In this document: positions 51,702-60,810 of the stretch, one piece after another
Layout of the letters: each line of letters starts with the position of its first letter
Numbering within the stretch: the stretch's first letter is position 1
Origin: Rhodopseudomonas_A palustris_F
GTDB lineage: Bacteria > Pseudomonadota > Alphaproteobacteria > Rhizobiales > Xanthobacteraceae
NCBI RefSeq assembly: GCF_000013745.1
Contig: NC_007925.1
Span: 372,001-436,000 of the forward strand
Direction of reading: 5' to 3'
Length of the DNA: 64,000 nucleotides
The notes under the pieces: model-generated
Told to the model about the DNA's origin: nothing
Databases searched by the model: none
The model's input: the letters and a program-made list of their open reading frames with translations, nothing else
Made by a program: the position numbers and the translations under genes

Positions 51702-52696
51702 GCCGAGGGCGCGGCGGGCGCCGGCGTTTGCGCGGCAACGGGGGCCGGCGCAGGCGCCGAGACCGGCAGATCGGACGTGGGCGGAATGATTTCGGCCACC
51801 ACCGGCTCCGGCTCCGGTTCGGGCTCAGACTCCACGATGACTTCGGGCATCGGAGCTTTGGTCAGCAGCCGGCACAGCCGCGCCAGCGTTGCCTTCAAAT
51901 CGTGGCGGTGCACCACCATGTCGATCATGCCGTGCTCTTTGAGATATTCGGCGCGCTGGAAACCTTCCGGGAGTTTCTCGCGAATCGTCTGCTCGATTAC
52001 CCGGGCGCCGGCAAAGCCGATCAGCGCGCCGGGCTCGGCGATCTGCACGTCGCCCAGCATGGCGTAGGACGCGGTGACGCCGCCGGTGGTCGGATTGGTC
52101 AGCACCACGATGTAGGGCAGCTTGGCGTCGCGCAGCATCTGCACGCCGACCGTGGTGCGCGGCATCTGCATCAGCGACAGGATGCCTTCCTGCATCCGCG
52201 CGCCGCCGGAGGCCGCGAACAGGATGAACGGCGATTGCTTCTCGACCGCAAGCTCGATGCCGCGCACGATCGCCTCGCCGGCGGCCATGCCGAGCGATCC
52301 GCCCATGAAGTCGAAATCCTGCACCGCGACCACGACGGCGCCGCCTTCGAGCTTGCCGTAACCGACCTTGATGGCGTCGTTCATGCCGGTCTTGGCGCGG
52401 GCGTCCTTGATGCGGTCGACGTATTTGCGTTCGTCGCGGAATTTCAAAGGATCGGGCGTGACCTCGGGCAGCGCGATGTCGTACCAGGTCTCATTGTCGA
52501 AAATCGATTTCAGCCGCGCCGCAGCCCCCATGCGCATGTGGTAGTTGGAGCCGGGGATCACGAACTGGTTGGCTTCGACGTCCTTGTAGAACACCAGGTG
52601 GCCGGAATCCGGACATTTGATCCACAGGTTCTCCGGGGTCTCGCGACGCAGGATGTTGCGGATCTTGGGGCGAACGACGTTGGTCAGCCAATTCAT
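51698..52696 (-). CDS. accD: Acetyl-CoA carboxylase carboxyltransferase subunit beta
   Basis: A 332-residue AccD, half of the carboxyltransferase that makes malonyl-CoA. The crotonase-like core is normal (GGSLGMAAGEAIVRG, FAASGGARMQEG, NPTTGGVTASYAM). In E. coli the N-terminus has a four-Cys zinc ribbon; here only Cys28 in KCPDSG remains, the other positions being Ser or Pro (VIPGSNYHM). The last 50 residues are an unusual acidic, Pro/Ala-rich tail with repeated EP dipeptides. Coupled to folC. Confidence 0.95.
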   Translation of the reverse strand: MNWLTNVVRPKIRNILRRETPENLWIKCPDSGHLVFYKDVEANQFVIPGSNYHMRMGAAARLKSIFDNETWYDIALPEVTPDPLKFRDERKYVDRIKDARAKTGMNDAIKVGYGKLEGGAVVVAVQDFDFMGGSLGMAAGEAIVRGIELAVEKQSPFILFAASGGARMQEGILSLMQMPRTTVGVQMLRDAKLPYIVVLTNPTTGGVTASYAMLGDVQIAEPGALIGFAGARVIEQTIREKLPEGFQRAEYLKEHGMIDMVVHRHDLKATLARLCRLLTKAPMPEVIVESEPEPEPEPVVAEIIPPTSDLPVSAPAPAPVAAQTPAPAAPSA

Positions 52697-52840
52697 GATG
52701 CACTCCGCGTCGCTTGTGTCCGGGCGTCGCTGCTATCCGGGAGGCGCCTCCGGTCGCGGATGGCGCGCTGTCTATATGGCGGGCCGGGCCGCGCCCGGCA
52801 ACCCGCACCTTGGTGGACCCTTGGTCCGACGCAATTGTGG

Positions 52841-53674
52841 CTATTCGGCCGCCTGCTGCGCCGCATGGACGCCCTCGGCCAGCGAGCCGACCAGTGCGGC
52901 GACGGCGCCGACCGTCCCGGCGGTGGCCCGGCCGTCCTTGTCCAGGCTTTTGGCCAGCACATCGACCAGCGCCGAGCCGACCACCGCGCCGTTGGCGTGG
53001 CGGGCGATGTCGCGGGCGCCCTCCGGGGTGCGGATGCCGAAGCCGACGCAGACCGGCAGCTTGGTGTGGCGCTTGATCCTTTGTACAGCCTGGCCCACCA
53101 CCGCGGAATCCGCGCTGCCCGAGCCGGTGATGCCGGTGATCGAGACGTAATAGACAAAGCCCGAGGTGTTCGCCAGCACCGCCGGCAGCCGCTTGTCGTC
53201 GGTGGTGGGCGTCGCCAGCCGAATGAAATTCAACCCCGCCTGCATCGCCGGCAGGCACAATTCGGAGTCTTCCTCCGGCGGCAGGTCGACGATGATCAAG
53301 CCGTCGACGCCGGCCGCTTTGGCATCGACCAGAAATTTGTCGACGCCGTAGATGTAGATCGGATTGTAGTAGCCCATCAGCACCACGGGCGTGGCGTTAT
53401 CGTCGCGGCGGAACGCCTGCACCAGAGCCAGCGTCTTCTTCAGCGTGGTGCCGGCCTTCAGCGCGCGCAAGCCGGCGGCCTGGATCGCCGGGCCGTCCGC
53501 CATCGGATCGGTGAACGGCATGCCGATTTCGATGATGTCGGCGCCGGCCTTCGGCAGCGCCTTGATCAGCTCGAGCGAGGTGTCGAGATCGGGATCGCCC
53601 GCCATCAGGAAGGTGACGAAGGCGGCGCGGCCCTGCTTGTTCAGTTCGGCGAAACGGGTGTCGATTCGAGTCAT
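52841..53674 (-). CDS. trpA: Tryptophan synthase alpha chain
   Basis: A 277-residue alpha subunit, cleaving indole-3-glycerol phosphate. The catalytic Glu49 (ADIIEIGMPF) and Asp60 (DPMADGP) are at the same numbers as in the enteric enzyme. The ATG at 53674 overlaps the trpB stop in a TGATG junction; a GTG one codon earlier is an alternative. Operon trpF-trpB-trpA; accD follows after about 145 bp. Confidence 0.97.
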   Translation of the reverse strand: MTRIDTRFAELNKQGRAAFVTFLMAGDPDLDTSLELIKALPKAGADIIEIGMPFTDPMADGPAIQAAGLRALKAGTTLKKTLALVQAFRRDDNATPVVLMGYYNPIYIYGVDKFLVDAKAAGVDGLIIVDLPPEEDSELCLPAMQAGLNFIRLATPTTDDKRLPAVLANTSGFVYYVSITGITGSGSADSAVVGQAVQRIKRHTKLPVCVGFGIRTPEGARDIARHANGAVVGSALVDVLAKSLDKDGRATAGTVGAVAALVGSLAEGVHAAQQAAE

Positions 53675-54888
53675 CACTTCTGCCCCCGCAAAATCTCAGC
53701 CACTTGCGGGATGTCCTTGTCGCCGCGGCCGGAGAGGTTGATCACCATCAGGTGGTCCTTCGGCCGCTGCGGTGCGAGTTCGAGCACCTTGGCGATGGCG
53801 TGCGCCGGCTCCAGCGCCGGGATGATGCCTTCGAGCCGCGACAGCAATTGGAACGCCGCCAGCGCCTCGTCGTCGGTGGCGCTGAGGTAAGTGACGCGGC
53901 CGGTCTCGTGCAGCCAGGAATGCTCCGGGCCGATGCCGGGATAATCGAGCCCGGCGGAGATCGAATGGCCTTCCTGGATTTGGCCGTCGTCGTCCATCAG
54001 GAGATAAGTGCGGTTGCCGTGCAGCACGCCGGGGCGGCCGCCGGCGATCGATGCGGCGTGCAATTGCGTGAGACCATGGCCCGCGGCTTCGACGCCGAAG
54101 ATCTCGACCGTGGGATCGTCCAGGAACGGATGAAACAGCCCCAGCGCATTGGAGCCGCCGCCGATGCAGGCGACCAGCGAATCCGGCAGCCGGCCTTCGG
54201 CGGCCTGCATCTGCGTCTTGGTCTCGGTGCCGATGATCGACTGGAAGTCGCGCACCATCATCGGATAGGGATGCGGCCCGGCGGCGGTGCCGATGCAGTA
54301 GAACGTGTCGCTGACGTTGGTGACCCAGTCGCGCAGCGCCTCGTTCATCGCGTCCTTCAGCGTGCGGGCGCCGGACTGCACCGGGACCACCTTGGCGCCG
54401 AGCATCTGCATCCGGATCACATTGGGCTGCTGCCGCTCGACGTCGACCGCACCCATGAAGACGATGCATTCCAGCCCGAACCGCGCGCACAGCGTCGCGG
54501 TGGCGACGCCGTGCTGGCCGGCGCCGGTTTCGGCGATGATGCGCTTCTTGCCCATCCGCCGCGCCACCATGATCTGGCCGAGCACGTTGTTGACCTTGTG
54601 CGAGCCGGTGTGGTTGAGCTCCTCGCGCTTAAAGTAGATTTTCGCGCCGCCGAGGTGGTCGGTGAGACGCTCGGCGAAATACAGCGGCGACGGCCGGCCG
54701 ACATAATCCTTCAGATAGCCGTCCATCTCGCGCTGAAACGAAGGGTCGGCCTTGGCGCCGGCATAGGCTTTTTCCAGATCGAGGATCAGCGGCATCAAGG
54801 TTTCGGCGACGAAGCGTCCGCCGAAGATGCCGAAATGCCCGCGCTCGTCGGGGCCGGAGCGAAACGAATTTGGCAGCTGCGTAGTCAT
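53674..54888 (-). CDS. trpB: Tryptophan synthase beta chain
   Basis: A 404-residue PLP enzyme that joins indole and serine. The PLP Lys98 is in NHTGSHKVNN and the phosphate-binding loop is CIGGGSNALGLF. TGATG junctions link it to trpF upstream and trpA downstream, so the three are translationally coupled. Confidence 0.97.
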   Translation of the reverse strand: MTTQLPNSFRSGPDERGHFGIFGGRFVAETLMPLILDLEKAYAGAKADPSFQREMDGYLKDYVGRPSPLYFAERLTDHLGGAKIYFKREELNHTGSHKVNNVLGQIMVARRMGKKRIIAETGAGQHGVATATLCARFGLECIVFMGAVDVERQQPNVIRMQMLGAKVVPVQSGARTLKDAMNEALRDWVTNVSDTFYCIGTAAGPHPYPMMVRDFQSIIGTETKTQMQAAEGRLPDSLVACIGGGSNALGLFHPFLDDPTVEIFGVEAAGHGLTQLHAASIAGGRPGVLHGNRTYLLMDDDGQIQEGHSISAGLDYPGIGPEHSWLHETGRVTYLSATDDEALAAFQLLSRLEGIIPALEPAHAIAKVLELAPQRPKDHLMVINLSGRGDKDIPQVAEILRGQK

Positions 54889-55544
54889 CAAATCATCAAC
54901 TCTTGCGAGGCGCGCGCGGCGCGAATGAAGGCGCGGATCAAATCTGGATCCTTGACGCCGGGGGCGGTTTCGACGCCGGAAGAAATATCGACGCCGCCGG
55001 CGCCGGTGATCCGCACCGCCTCGGCGACATTGTCGGCGGTGAGGCCGCCCGACACCATGAACGGCAGCGCCAGATCGAGATCGCGTAGCAATTGCCAGTC
55101 GAACACCGCGCCGAGCCCGCCCGGACGGCTGGCGCCCTTCGGCGCCCGCGCATCGAACAGGATGCGGTCGGCCACCGCCGCGTAGTCCGGCAACGGCGCA
55201 AGGTCCGCGGCGCTGGCCACCCCCAGCACTTTCATCACCGGCAGCCCGAACGTGCGGCGGATCTCGGCGACCCGAGCCGCCGATTCATGACCGTGCAGCT
55301 GCAGAATGTCCGGCCGCAGCGTCTCGATCACGCTTTCCAGCAGCGCGTCGTCAGCATCGACGGTCAGCGCGACCTTGGCGGCGCGATCGCCGGTGGCGTC
55401 ACCAAGTTGGCGCGCGAGCGCGAGGTCGACATGCCGCGGCGAGGCCGGGAAGACCACGAAGCCGACCATGTCGGCGCCGGCCGCCAGCGCCGCGTCGAGC
55501 GTCGCGCGGGTGGACAGGCCGCAAATTTTGACGACAAGGGGCAT
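54888..55544 (-). CDS. trpF: Phosphoribosylanthranilate isomerase
   Basis: A 218-residue TIM-barrel isomerase of tryptophan synthesis. The catalytic Cys is in MPLVVKICGLST and the Asp in RILFDARAPKG. The phosphate loop VSGGLTADNV and VDISSGVE follow. The ATG at 55544 is used because the family starts at MPLVVKICG. First of the coupled trpFBA block; lapA lies 55 bp upstream. Confidence 0.96.
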   Translation of the reverse strand: MPLVVKICGLSTRATLDAALAAGADMVGFVVFPASPRHVDLALARQLGDATGDRAAKVALTVDADDALLESVIETLRPDILQLHGHESAARVAEIRRTFGLPVMKVLGVASAADLAPLPDYAAVADRILFDARAPKGASRPGGLGAVFDWQLLRDLDLALPFMVSGGLTADNVAEAVRITGAGGVDISSGVETAPGVKDPDLIRAFIRAARASQELMI

Positions 55545-55599
55545 GGTCTCGCAGCACGGGTTGGCCGAAAAGCAAGGCGCTCGGTCCGAAAGGCCGGTG

Positions 55600-55992
55600 T
55601 TACAACGTCGCGCTCTGCTTGTCTCGCGCACTATTGGCGGAACCGAGCTGCAACAGCCGGGGCGCCCGCGGGGCCTCCGCCGCCGGCTGGGTCACGACGC
55701 TGGCGCGCAATTCGGTCAGCTGCGCCCGCGCCTCGATCGCCTCGGCCTGATGCCGGCGCGCAGCTTTGCGCCAACGCCGCTGGCGCAGCCAGGTCACCGA
55801 GCTGCCGGCGATGACGCCGAGGATCGCCACCGCGATCAGGAGAACGAACAACGGCATGGTCACCGCGAGTTCGGGGTCGTTGCCGGCAAACGGATCCAGC
55901 GACACCGTGACCAGTTGGCGGTTGGCGACCGCGAACACGAAGAGGATCAGTCCGAGCGGAATCAGAACCAAGGCCGTCAAGAATTTCTGCAT
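55600..55992 (-). CDS. LapA-domain inner-membrane protein
   Basis: A 130-residue protein with two membrane helices (ALVLIPLGLILFVFAVAN and FVLLIAVAILGVIAGSSV) and the LapA/DUF1049 core VANRQLVTVSLDPF. A cytoplasmic Arg/Ala-rich coiled-coil tail follows. In E. coli LapA acts with LapB on LPS assembly control. It lies between ihfB and trpF, the usual place in this lineage. Confidence 0.85.
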   Translation of the reverse strand: MQKFLTALVLIPLGLILFVFAVANRQLVTVSLDPFAGNDPELAVTMPLFVLLIAVAILGVIAGSSVTWLRQRRWRKAARRHQAEAIEARAQLTELRASVVTQPAAEAPRAPRLLQLGSANSARDKQSATL

Positions 55993-56025
55993 GGTCTCTC
56001 TCGCCTTGAAGGCCGCCGATCTAAG

Positions 56026-56331
56026 CTACGCGCCGCTGTCTGGCGCTCCGGTGTCACGGTTCAACCGTTCGCGCATTTCTTTGCCGGTCTTGAAAAACGG
56101 CACGCTCTTCTGGTCAACCGGCACGTGGGCGCCGGTGCGCGGATTGCGCCCGGCGCGCGCCGGCCGATGCTTGACCGAAAATGCGCCGAAACCACGAAGC
56201 TCGACGCGGTCGCCGCGCGCCAGCGCCGCCACGATCTCGTCGAGGATAGCGTTGACGATATTCTCGACGTCCCGCTGATAAAGGTGCGGGTTGTGCTCGG
56301 CGATACGCTGAACGAGTTCGGATTTGATCAT
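56026..56331 (-). CDS. ihfB: Integration host factor subunit beta
   Basis: A 101-residue HU/IHF-family DNA-bending protein. MIKSELVQRIAEHNPHLY at the N-terminus and ELRGFGAFSVKHR are IHF-beta features; the intercalating Pro is in GRNPRTGAHV. It pairs with IhfA. Between sppA and lapA. Confidence 0.95.
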   Translation of the reverse strand: MIKSELVQRIAEHNPHLYQRDVENIVNAILDEIVAALARGDRVELRGFGAFSVKHRPARAGRNPRTGAHVPVDQKSVPFFKTGKEMRERLNRDTGAPDSGA

Positions 56332-56503
56332 CGAGACTGGGGCCCGTGGGTGCGGATCGCCATTTCTGTGAAAATGCCTTGGACTGTCAAGACGCTAAAT
56401 GAATTCAGAGGGCGTTGAAATCACCAGGTCGCCGCCGAAAACGGCATCGCGGCACCCCTGACGTCGCTTCGCGTATCGAGCGGGCGCGCAGTCGCACCAC
56501 AAC

Positions 56504-57481
56504 TCAGTTCGATCCCGCTGGTCGCCACAGCGCCAGCATGCCGTCCAACCCGAGCTGCTCGACCGATTGCACCACGCCGGCGCGTTCGATCTGCCGGGCC
56601 ACCGCATTCAAGCCCAGCGCGTCGAGCGTGATCGAGGTGGCGGCCCGCAGGAACGTCAGATCGCCGAACCGCGGTGTCAACTTGTAGTCGCGAACCGGCA
56701 GATCGGCTTTGACCTTCTTTTCCGCGACCAGCCAGGCGATCGCAGTCTTCTCGTCGCCGAGTTGATCGATCAGCTTCAGATCGACCGCTTGGCGCCCGGT
56801 GAACACCCGGCCGTCGGCGACTTTCTCCAGCAACTGATCGTCCATGCCGCGGCGACTCTTCACCAGGCCGCGGAACCAGGCGTAGGAATCCTTCACCAGC
56901 GATTCCAGCGCGGCGCGGGCTTCCGGACTGGTCGGCTCGAAGCCGTTCGGCGCGGCCTTCAGCGGCGACGACTTCACTTCCTCGACCTTGACGCCGACGG
57001 TCTTCATCAATTCGGTGAAGTTGGGAAACTGAAACAGCACGCCGATCGAGCCGACCAGCGAACTCTGCTGCGCCACGATATGATCCGAGGCGATCGCCGC
57101 GATATAGCCGCCGGAGGCCGCCAGGCCCTCGATCACCACCACCAGCGGTTTCTTGGCCTTGAGCCGCACCAGCGCGTCGTAAAGCTGCTCGGAGCCGGCG
57201 GTGGTGCCGCCCGGCGAGTTGATGTGCACGACCACCGCGGCCGCGGCGGATTTTTCCAGCCGCTCCAGCGCCTCGACACGATCGGCATCGCTGCGGATCA
57301 GTCCGTCGATCTTGACGCGGGCGATCGCCCCGGAGGTCCCCGCCAACGGACCCGAGGGCACCGTGGCGGAGCCGACCGCGATCACCGCGGCGATCGCCAC
57401 CAGCGCCGCCGCGACGCGCCAGAAGGTCAGCTTGCGGCGCATCCTGCGGCGATCGACGATCACATCGGAATCAAACGACAT
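56504..57481 (-). CDS. sppA: Signal peptide peptidase SppA (S49 family)
   Basis: A 325-residue membrane-anchored serine protease that degrades signal peptides. The N-terminal helix WRVAAALVAIAAVIAVGSA is followed by the protease domain with Ser123 (GLAASGGYIAA) and Lys175 (SSPLKAAPNGF), the Ser/Lys dyad. INSPGGT marks the oxyanion region. Single-domain short form. Confidence 0.94.
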   Translation of the reverse strand: MSFDSDVIVDRRRMRRKLTFWRVAAALVAIAAVIAVGSATVPSGPLAGTSGAIARVKIDGLIRSDADRVEALERLEKSAAAAVVVHINSPGGTTAGSEQLYDALVRLKAKKPLVVVIEGLAASGGYIAAIASDHIVAQQSSLVGSIGVLFQFPNFTELMKTVGVKVEEVKSSPLKAAPNGFEPTSPEARAALESLVKDSYAWFRGLVKSRRGMDDQLLEKVADGRVFTGRQAVDLKLIDQLGDEKTAIAWLVAEKKVKADLPVRDYKLTPRFGDLTFLRAATSITLDALGLNAVARQIERAGVVQSVEQLGLDGMLALWRPAGSN

Positions 57482-57602
57482 CGGACTTCTCCAGCAACGA
57501 TCGTCACGGTTTTCTATCGGGAGTGTTGATCAATCGTATCCCGATTACATCAATTGCAACCCAATATGAAGAAAACAAGGTGCGGGCCCGTCGCCAGGCC
57601 TG

Positions 57603-57739
57603 TTGTCCCGGGCGCGGTGCAGCGCGCAGCGCTGCTCCGCAGAACCGGGACCGTTACGGAACGCTGCGTTCCGTAACGGCCCCGGCTCTGCAGCGCATCA
57701 CGCCGCAAGGGCGGCGTGCCGCGCTTTGTCCGGGGCACG
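57603..57739. repeat. Family-C palindromic repeat
   Basis: Outer ends TTGTCCCGGGCGCGG and TTTGTCCGGGGCACGG, with an inner hairpin ACGGAACGCTGCGTTCCGT at 57656-57674. Related to copies at 50210 and 61487. Confidence 0.83.
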
Positions 57740-57761
57740 GTGATCTTTGAGTCGTAGAGCC

Positions 57762-57875
57762 GTAGGGTGGGCAAAGCGATTGCCGTCGCTCGAAGAGCGA
57801 CAGCAATCGCGTGCCCACCGCAAGCTGCGCGGACGGTCCTGGTGGGCACGGCGCAACAGCGCCTTTGCCCACCCT
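57762..57875. repeat. Family-D palindrome (GTAGGGTGGGCAAAG)
   Basis: Perfect 15-bp arms GTAGGGTGGGCAAAG (57762-57776) and CTTTGCCCACCCTAC (57861-57875), with nested inner inverted repeats. Only copy noticed in the window. Confidence 0.88.
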
Positions 57876-57889
57876 ACCGCGTGCCCCAA

Positions 57890-57915
57890 CGAAAAAAGGC
57901 CCCGGTTTCCCGGGG
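57890..57915 (-). terminator. Rho-independent terminator of rpsA
   Basis: 8-bp GC stem GGCCCCGG/CCGGGGCC with a 4-nt loop; on the minus strand six T follow. It lies about 30 bp after the rpsA stop. Confidence 0.93.
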
Positions 57916-57945
57916 CCCCAATTCCAACTCCGACGCTGTCGAAGC

Positions 57946-59643
57946 TTATTTGTCGCGCTGCTTCAGCGCGGTGCCGAGAATGTCGCCCAGCGTCGCTCCC
58001 GAATCCGAAGACCCGTATTGCGCGATGGCTTCCTTCTCTTCGGCGACTTCGAGCGCCTTGATCGACACCTGGACCTTGCGGGCCTTCTTGTCGAACTGGA
58101 TCACCCGGGCGTCGACCTTCTCACCGACCGCAAAGCGTTCGGCGCGCTGATCGGAACGCTCACGCGCGAGCTCCGAGCGCTTGATGAAGGTGTTGAAGTC
58201 GGTGCCGACGATCTGCACGTCGATGCCCGATTCCTTCACGTCCATGATTTCGCAGGTCACGATCGCGCCCTTCTTGACGTCGCCCGGCTCGGCGAAGGGG
58301 TCGCCTTCGAGCTGCTTGACGCCGAGCGAGATGCGCTCCTTCTCGACATCGACATCGAGCACGATCGCCTTGACGACGTCGCCCTTCTTGAAGTTGTCGA
58401 TGACCTGCTCGCCCGGCTGCTTCCAGTCGAGGTCCGACAGATGCACCATGCCGTCGACTTCGCCGTCGAGACCCAGGAACAGACCGAACTCGGTCTTGTT
58501 CTTGACTTCGCCTTCGACGGTGGAACCGACCGGGTACTTCTCGACGAACACTTCCCACGGATTGCGCATGGTCTGCTTCAGACCGAGCGAAATCCGGCGC
58601 TTCACCGAATCGACCTCGAGCACCTGCACTTCGACTTCCTGCGAGGTGGAGACGATCTTGCCGGGGTGCATGTTCTTCTTGGTCCACGACATTTCCGAGA
58701 CGTGGATCAGGCCTTCGATGCCCGGCTCCAGTTCGACGAAGGCGCCGTAGTCGGTGATGTTGGTGACGCGGCCGGTGAAGCGCGCGTTCAGCGGGTACTT
58801 CGCCTCGATGCCCTGCCACGGATCGTCCAGCAGCTGCTTCATGCCGAGCGAAATGCGGTGGGTCTCGTGGTTGATCTTGATGATCTTGACCTTGACGGTC
58901 TGGCCGATGGTGAGCACTTCGGTCGGGTGATTGACCCGGCGCCAGGCGATATCGGTCACATGCAGCAGGCCGTCGATGCCGCCGAGGTCGACGAACGCAC
59001 CGTAATCGGTGATGTTCTTGACCACGCCGTCGATCACCTGACCTTCTTCGAGGTTCTGCACCAGTTCCTGGCGCTGCTCGGCGCGGGTCTCTTCGAGAAC
59101 CGTGCGGCGCGACACCACGATGTTGCCGCGGCGGCGGTCCATCTTGAGGATCTGGAACGGCTGCGAGTTGTTCATCAACGGCGCGACGTCGCGGATCGGC
59201 CGGATGTCGACCTGCGAGCGGGGCAGGAACGCCACCGCGCCGTCGAGATCGACGGTGAAGCCGCCCTTGACCTGGTTGAAGATGACGCCGTGGACCTTCT
59301 CGTTATTGTTGAAGGCCTTCTCGAGCTTGCCCCAGCTTTCCTCGCGGCGCGCCTTGTCGCGCGACAGCACGGCTTCGCCGAGCGCATTCTCGATGCGGTC
59401 GAGGAACACTTCGACGGTGTCGCCGACCTTGAGTTCGCTTTCTTTGCCGGGGCCGGCGAATTCGCGCAGCGCCACGCGGCCTTCGGTCTTCAGGCCGACG
59501 TCGATGACGGCCATGTCCTTCTCGATCGCAACAACAATGCCCTTGATGACAGAGCTTTCCTGCAGATTGCCGCCGGCGAAAGACTCGTCGAGCATCGCGG
59601 CAAAATCGTCGCGGGAAGGATTATAGGAAGCAGTCGAAGCCAT
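57946..59643 (-). CDS. rpsA: 30S ribosomal protein S1
   Basis: A 565-residue S1 with six S1/OB repeats, which unfolds mRNA and brings it to the 30S subunit. Recurrent signatures include TDYGAFVDLGGIDGLLHVTD, GAFVELEPGIEGLIHVSEMS and GLFLGLDGEVDGMVHLSDL. Domains 1-2 (30-190) are the ribosome-binding type. The ATG at 59643 begins MASTASYNPSRDDF, usual for this group. Downstream of cmk in the order cmk-rpsA. Confidence 0.97.
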   Translation of the reverse strand: MASTASYNPSRDDFAAMLDESFAGGNLQESSVIKGIVVAIEKDMAVIDVGLKTEGRVALREFAGPGKESELKVGDTVEVFLDRIENALGEAVLSRDKARREESWGKLEKAFNNNEKVHGVIFNQVKGGFTVDLDGAVAFLPRSQVDIRPIRDVAPLMNNSQPFQILKMDRRRGNIVVSRRTVLEETRAEQRQELVQNLEEGQVIDGVVKNITDYGAFVDLGGIDGLLHVTDIAWRRVNHPTEVLTIGQTVKVKIIKINHETHRISLGMKQLLDDPWQGIEAKYPLNARFTGRVTNITDYGAFVELEPGIEGLIHVSEMSWTKKNMHPGKIVSTSQEVEVQVLEVDSVKRRISLGLKQTMRNPWEVFVEKYPVGSTVEGEVKNKTEFGLFLGLDGEVDGMVHLSDLDWKQPGEQVIDNFKKGDVVKAIVLDVDVEKERISLGVKQLEGDPFAEPGDVKKGAIVTCEIMDVKESGIDVQIVGTDFNTFIKRSELARERSDQRAERFAVGEKVDARVIQFDKKARKVQVSIKALEVAEEKEAIAQYGSSDSGATLGDILGTALKQRDK

Positions 59644-59948
59644 TTGTTCTCCAGATGCGGGTGTCGCCGGCTTATCGGTTGAGGGCGTATCGGGCGTGAA
59701 GTGCCAAAGGTCCGCGCCCTTTGGCGACCGCTTGCTGAATGGGCTAAGCGGGCCGGCAGCATGCCTGCACGATCGATACGGTGGTTGTTAGAAATTCCAG
59801 TAGGCGATCCGGGGCCTGAACACGGTAGACCGACCTCGAAAATCTAAGGTCGTGATCCTATCAGTTCAACACCACACACGCGACCTGGAGCGGGCTTTCC
59901 TCCAATGACGGCAACGGTTTCGCCTGAGTATCCCACTTCCGAGAAATC
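59644..59948. other. rpsA leader, nothing specific seen
   Basis: About 305 bp between cmk and rpsA. Somewhat less GC-rich near 59780-59900, so a separate rpsA promoter and S1 autoregulatory leader may lie here; no RNA structure could be assigned with confidence. Confidence 0.4.
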
Positions 59949-60587
59949 TCAGACCCGCTGCCGGCCCGCTCGAACGGCCTCGACAATGTCGATGGCGGCC
60001 CGGACGCCGCTTTCTATATCCAAATGCGAGTTATCGAGCAAGTGCGCATCGTCTGCGGCTTTTAGCGGCGCCGCCGCGCGGCTCTTGTCGCGTTCGTCGC
60101 GTTTGAGAATATCTGCCAGCACCTGCGCCTCATCGGCGGGCTCGCCGCGCGCCAGCGCTTCCAGCGTGCGCCGATGCGCGCGGACACTCGCATCGGCGAC
60201 CACGAAGATCTTCACGTCGGCCTCCGGGCAGATCACGGTTCCGATGTCGCGGCCGTCCAGCACCGCGCCGGGCGGGTGGGCCGCGAACTGGCGCTGAAAG
60301 TTGAGCAGCGCGGCGCGGACGCGCGGCAACGCCGACACCACCGAGGCGGCCTCGCCGACGGTTTGCGATTTCAAAGCCGGATCGGCGAAGGTGTCCGGAT
60401 CGAGCGCTTCGGCCGCAGCGACCGCGCGCGTCTCGTCGGTCAGCTCGGCACCCTGGTCCAGCAGCGCCTTGGCGACCGCACGGTAGATCACGCCGGTATC
60501 TAAATGACGGTAGCCGTAATGCGCCGCGAGCCGCTTGCCGAGCGTGCCCTTGCCGGAGGCGGCCGGTCCGTCGATGGCGATAATCAT
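59949..60587 (-). CDS. cmk: Cytidylate kinase
   Basis: A 212-residue CMP/dCMP kinase. P-loop DGPAASGKGT at residues 6-15, then YRHLDTGVIYRAVA and DGRDIGTVICPEADVK (substrate and lid regions), and RDERDKSRAAAPL. Upstream of rpsA as in most bacteria. Confidence 0.96.
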   Translation of the reverse strand: MIIAIDGPAASGKGTLGKRLAAHYGYRHLDTGVIYRAVAKALLDQGAELTDETRAVAAAEALDPDTFADPALKSQTVGEAASVVSALPRVRAALLNFQRQFAAHPPGAVLDGRDIGTVICPEADVKIFVVADASVRAHRRTLEALARGEPADEAQVLADILKRDERDKSRAAAPLKAADDAHLLDNSHLDIESGVRAAIDIVEAVRAGRQRV

Positions 60588-60810
60588 CCTGATCCTGCTT
60601 TCCTGCGCCCAGCGGCGCCCATTGCGGGGCGCGGGCGACCGAACCGGGCACCTTCAACACCGCCGGCGGGCAAGTTTCAAGCCGCCGCATTCGCGCGTGG
60701 TCGTTTGCAAGCGGCCGGTCGGCACGTATAAGCCGGCCTCCCAAGACCCGCAGCGCGGGCGGCCGTCCGCGCCGCCGCTTGCGCCGCAATGATCCCGGTG
60801 ACGTTTTCCG

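Larger units (their letters stand above)
57482..57945. other. Intergenic region with two palindromic repeats and the rpsA terminator
   Basis: About 465 bp between sppA and rpsA (both minus). It holds a family-C palindrome (57603-57739), a family-D palindrome (57762-57875) and the rpsA terminator (57890-57915). The first ~120 bp upstream of sppA probably carries its promoter. No gene. Confidence 0.85.

Noticed and set aside
57762..57875. Structured RNA or riboswitch upstream of sppA
   Set aside because: The dyad is the family-D intergenic palindrome; it lies downstream of rpsA, not in a fitting leader position for sppA, and no known riboswitch consensus was seen.
57811..59682. 623-codon open frame opposite rpsA
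   Set aside because: It mirrors rpsA, with Asp/Val-rich composition typical of an antisense shadow.
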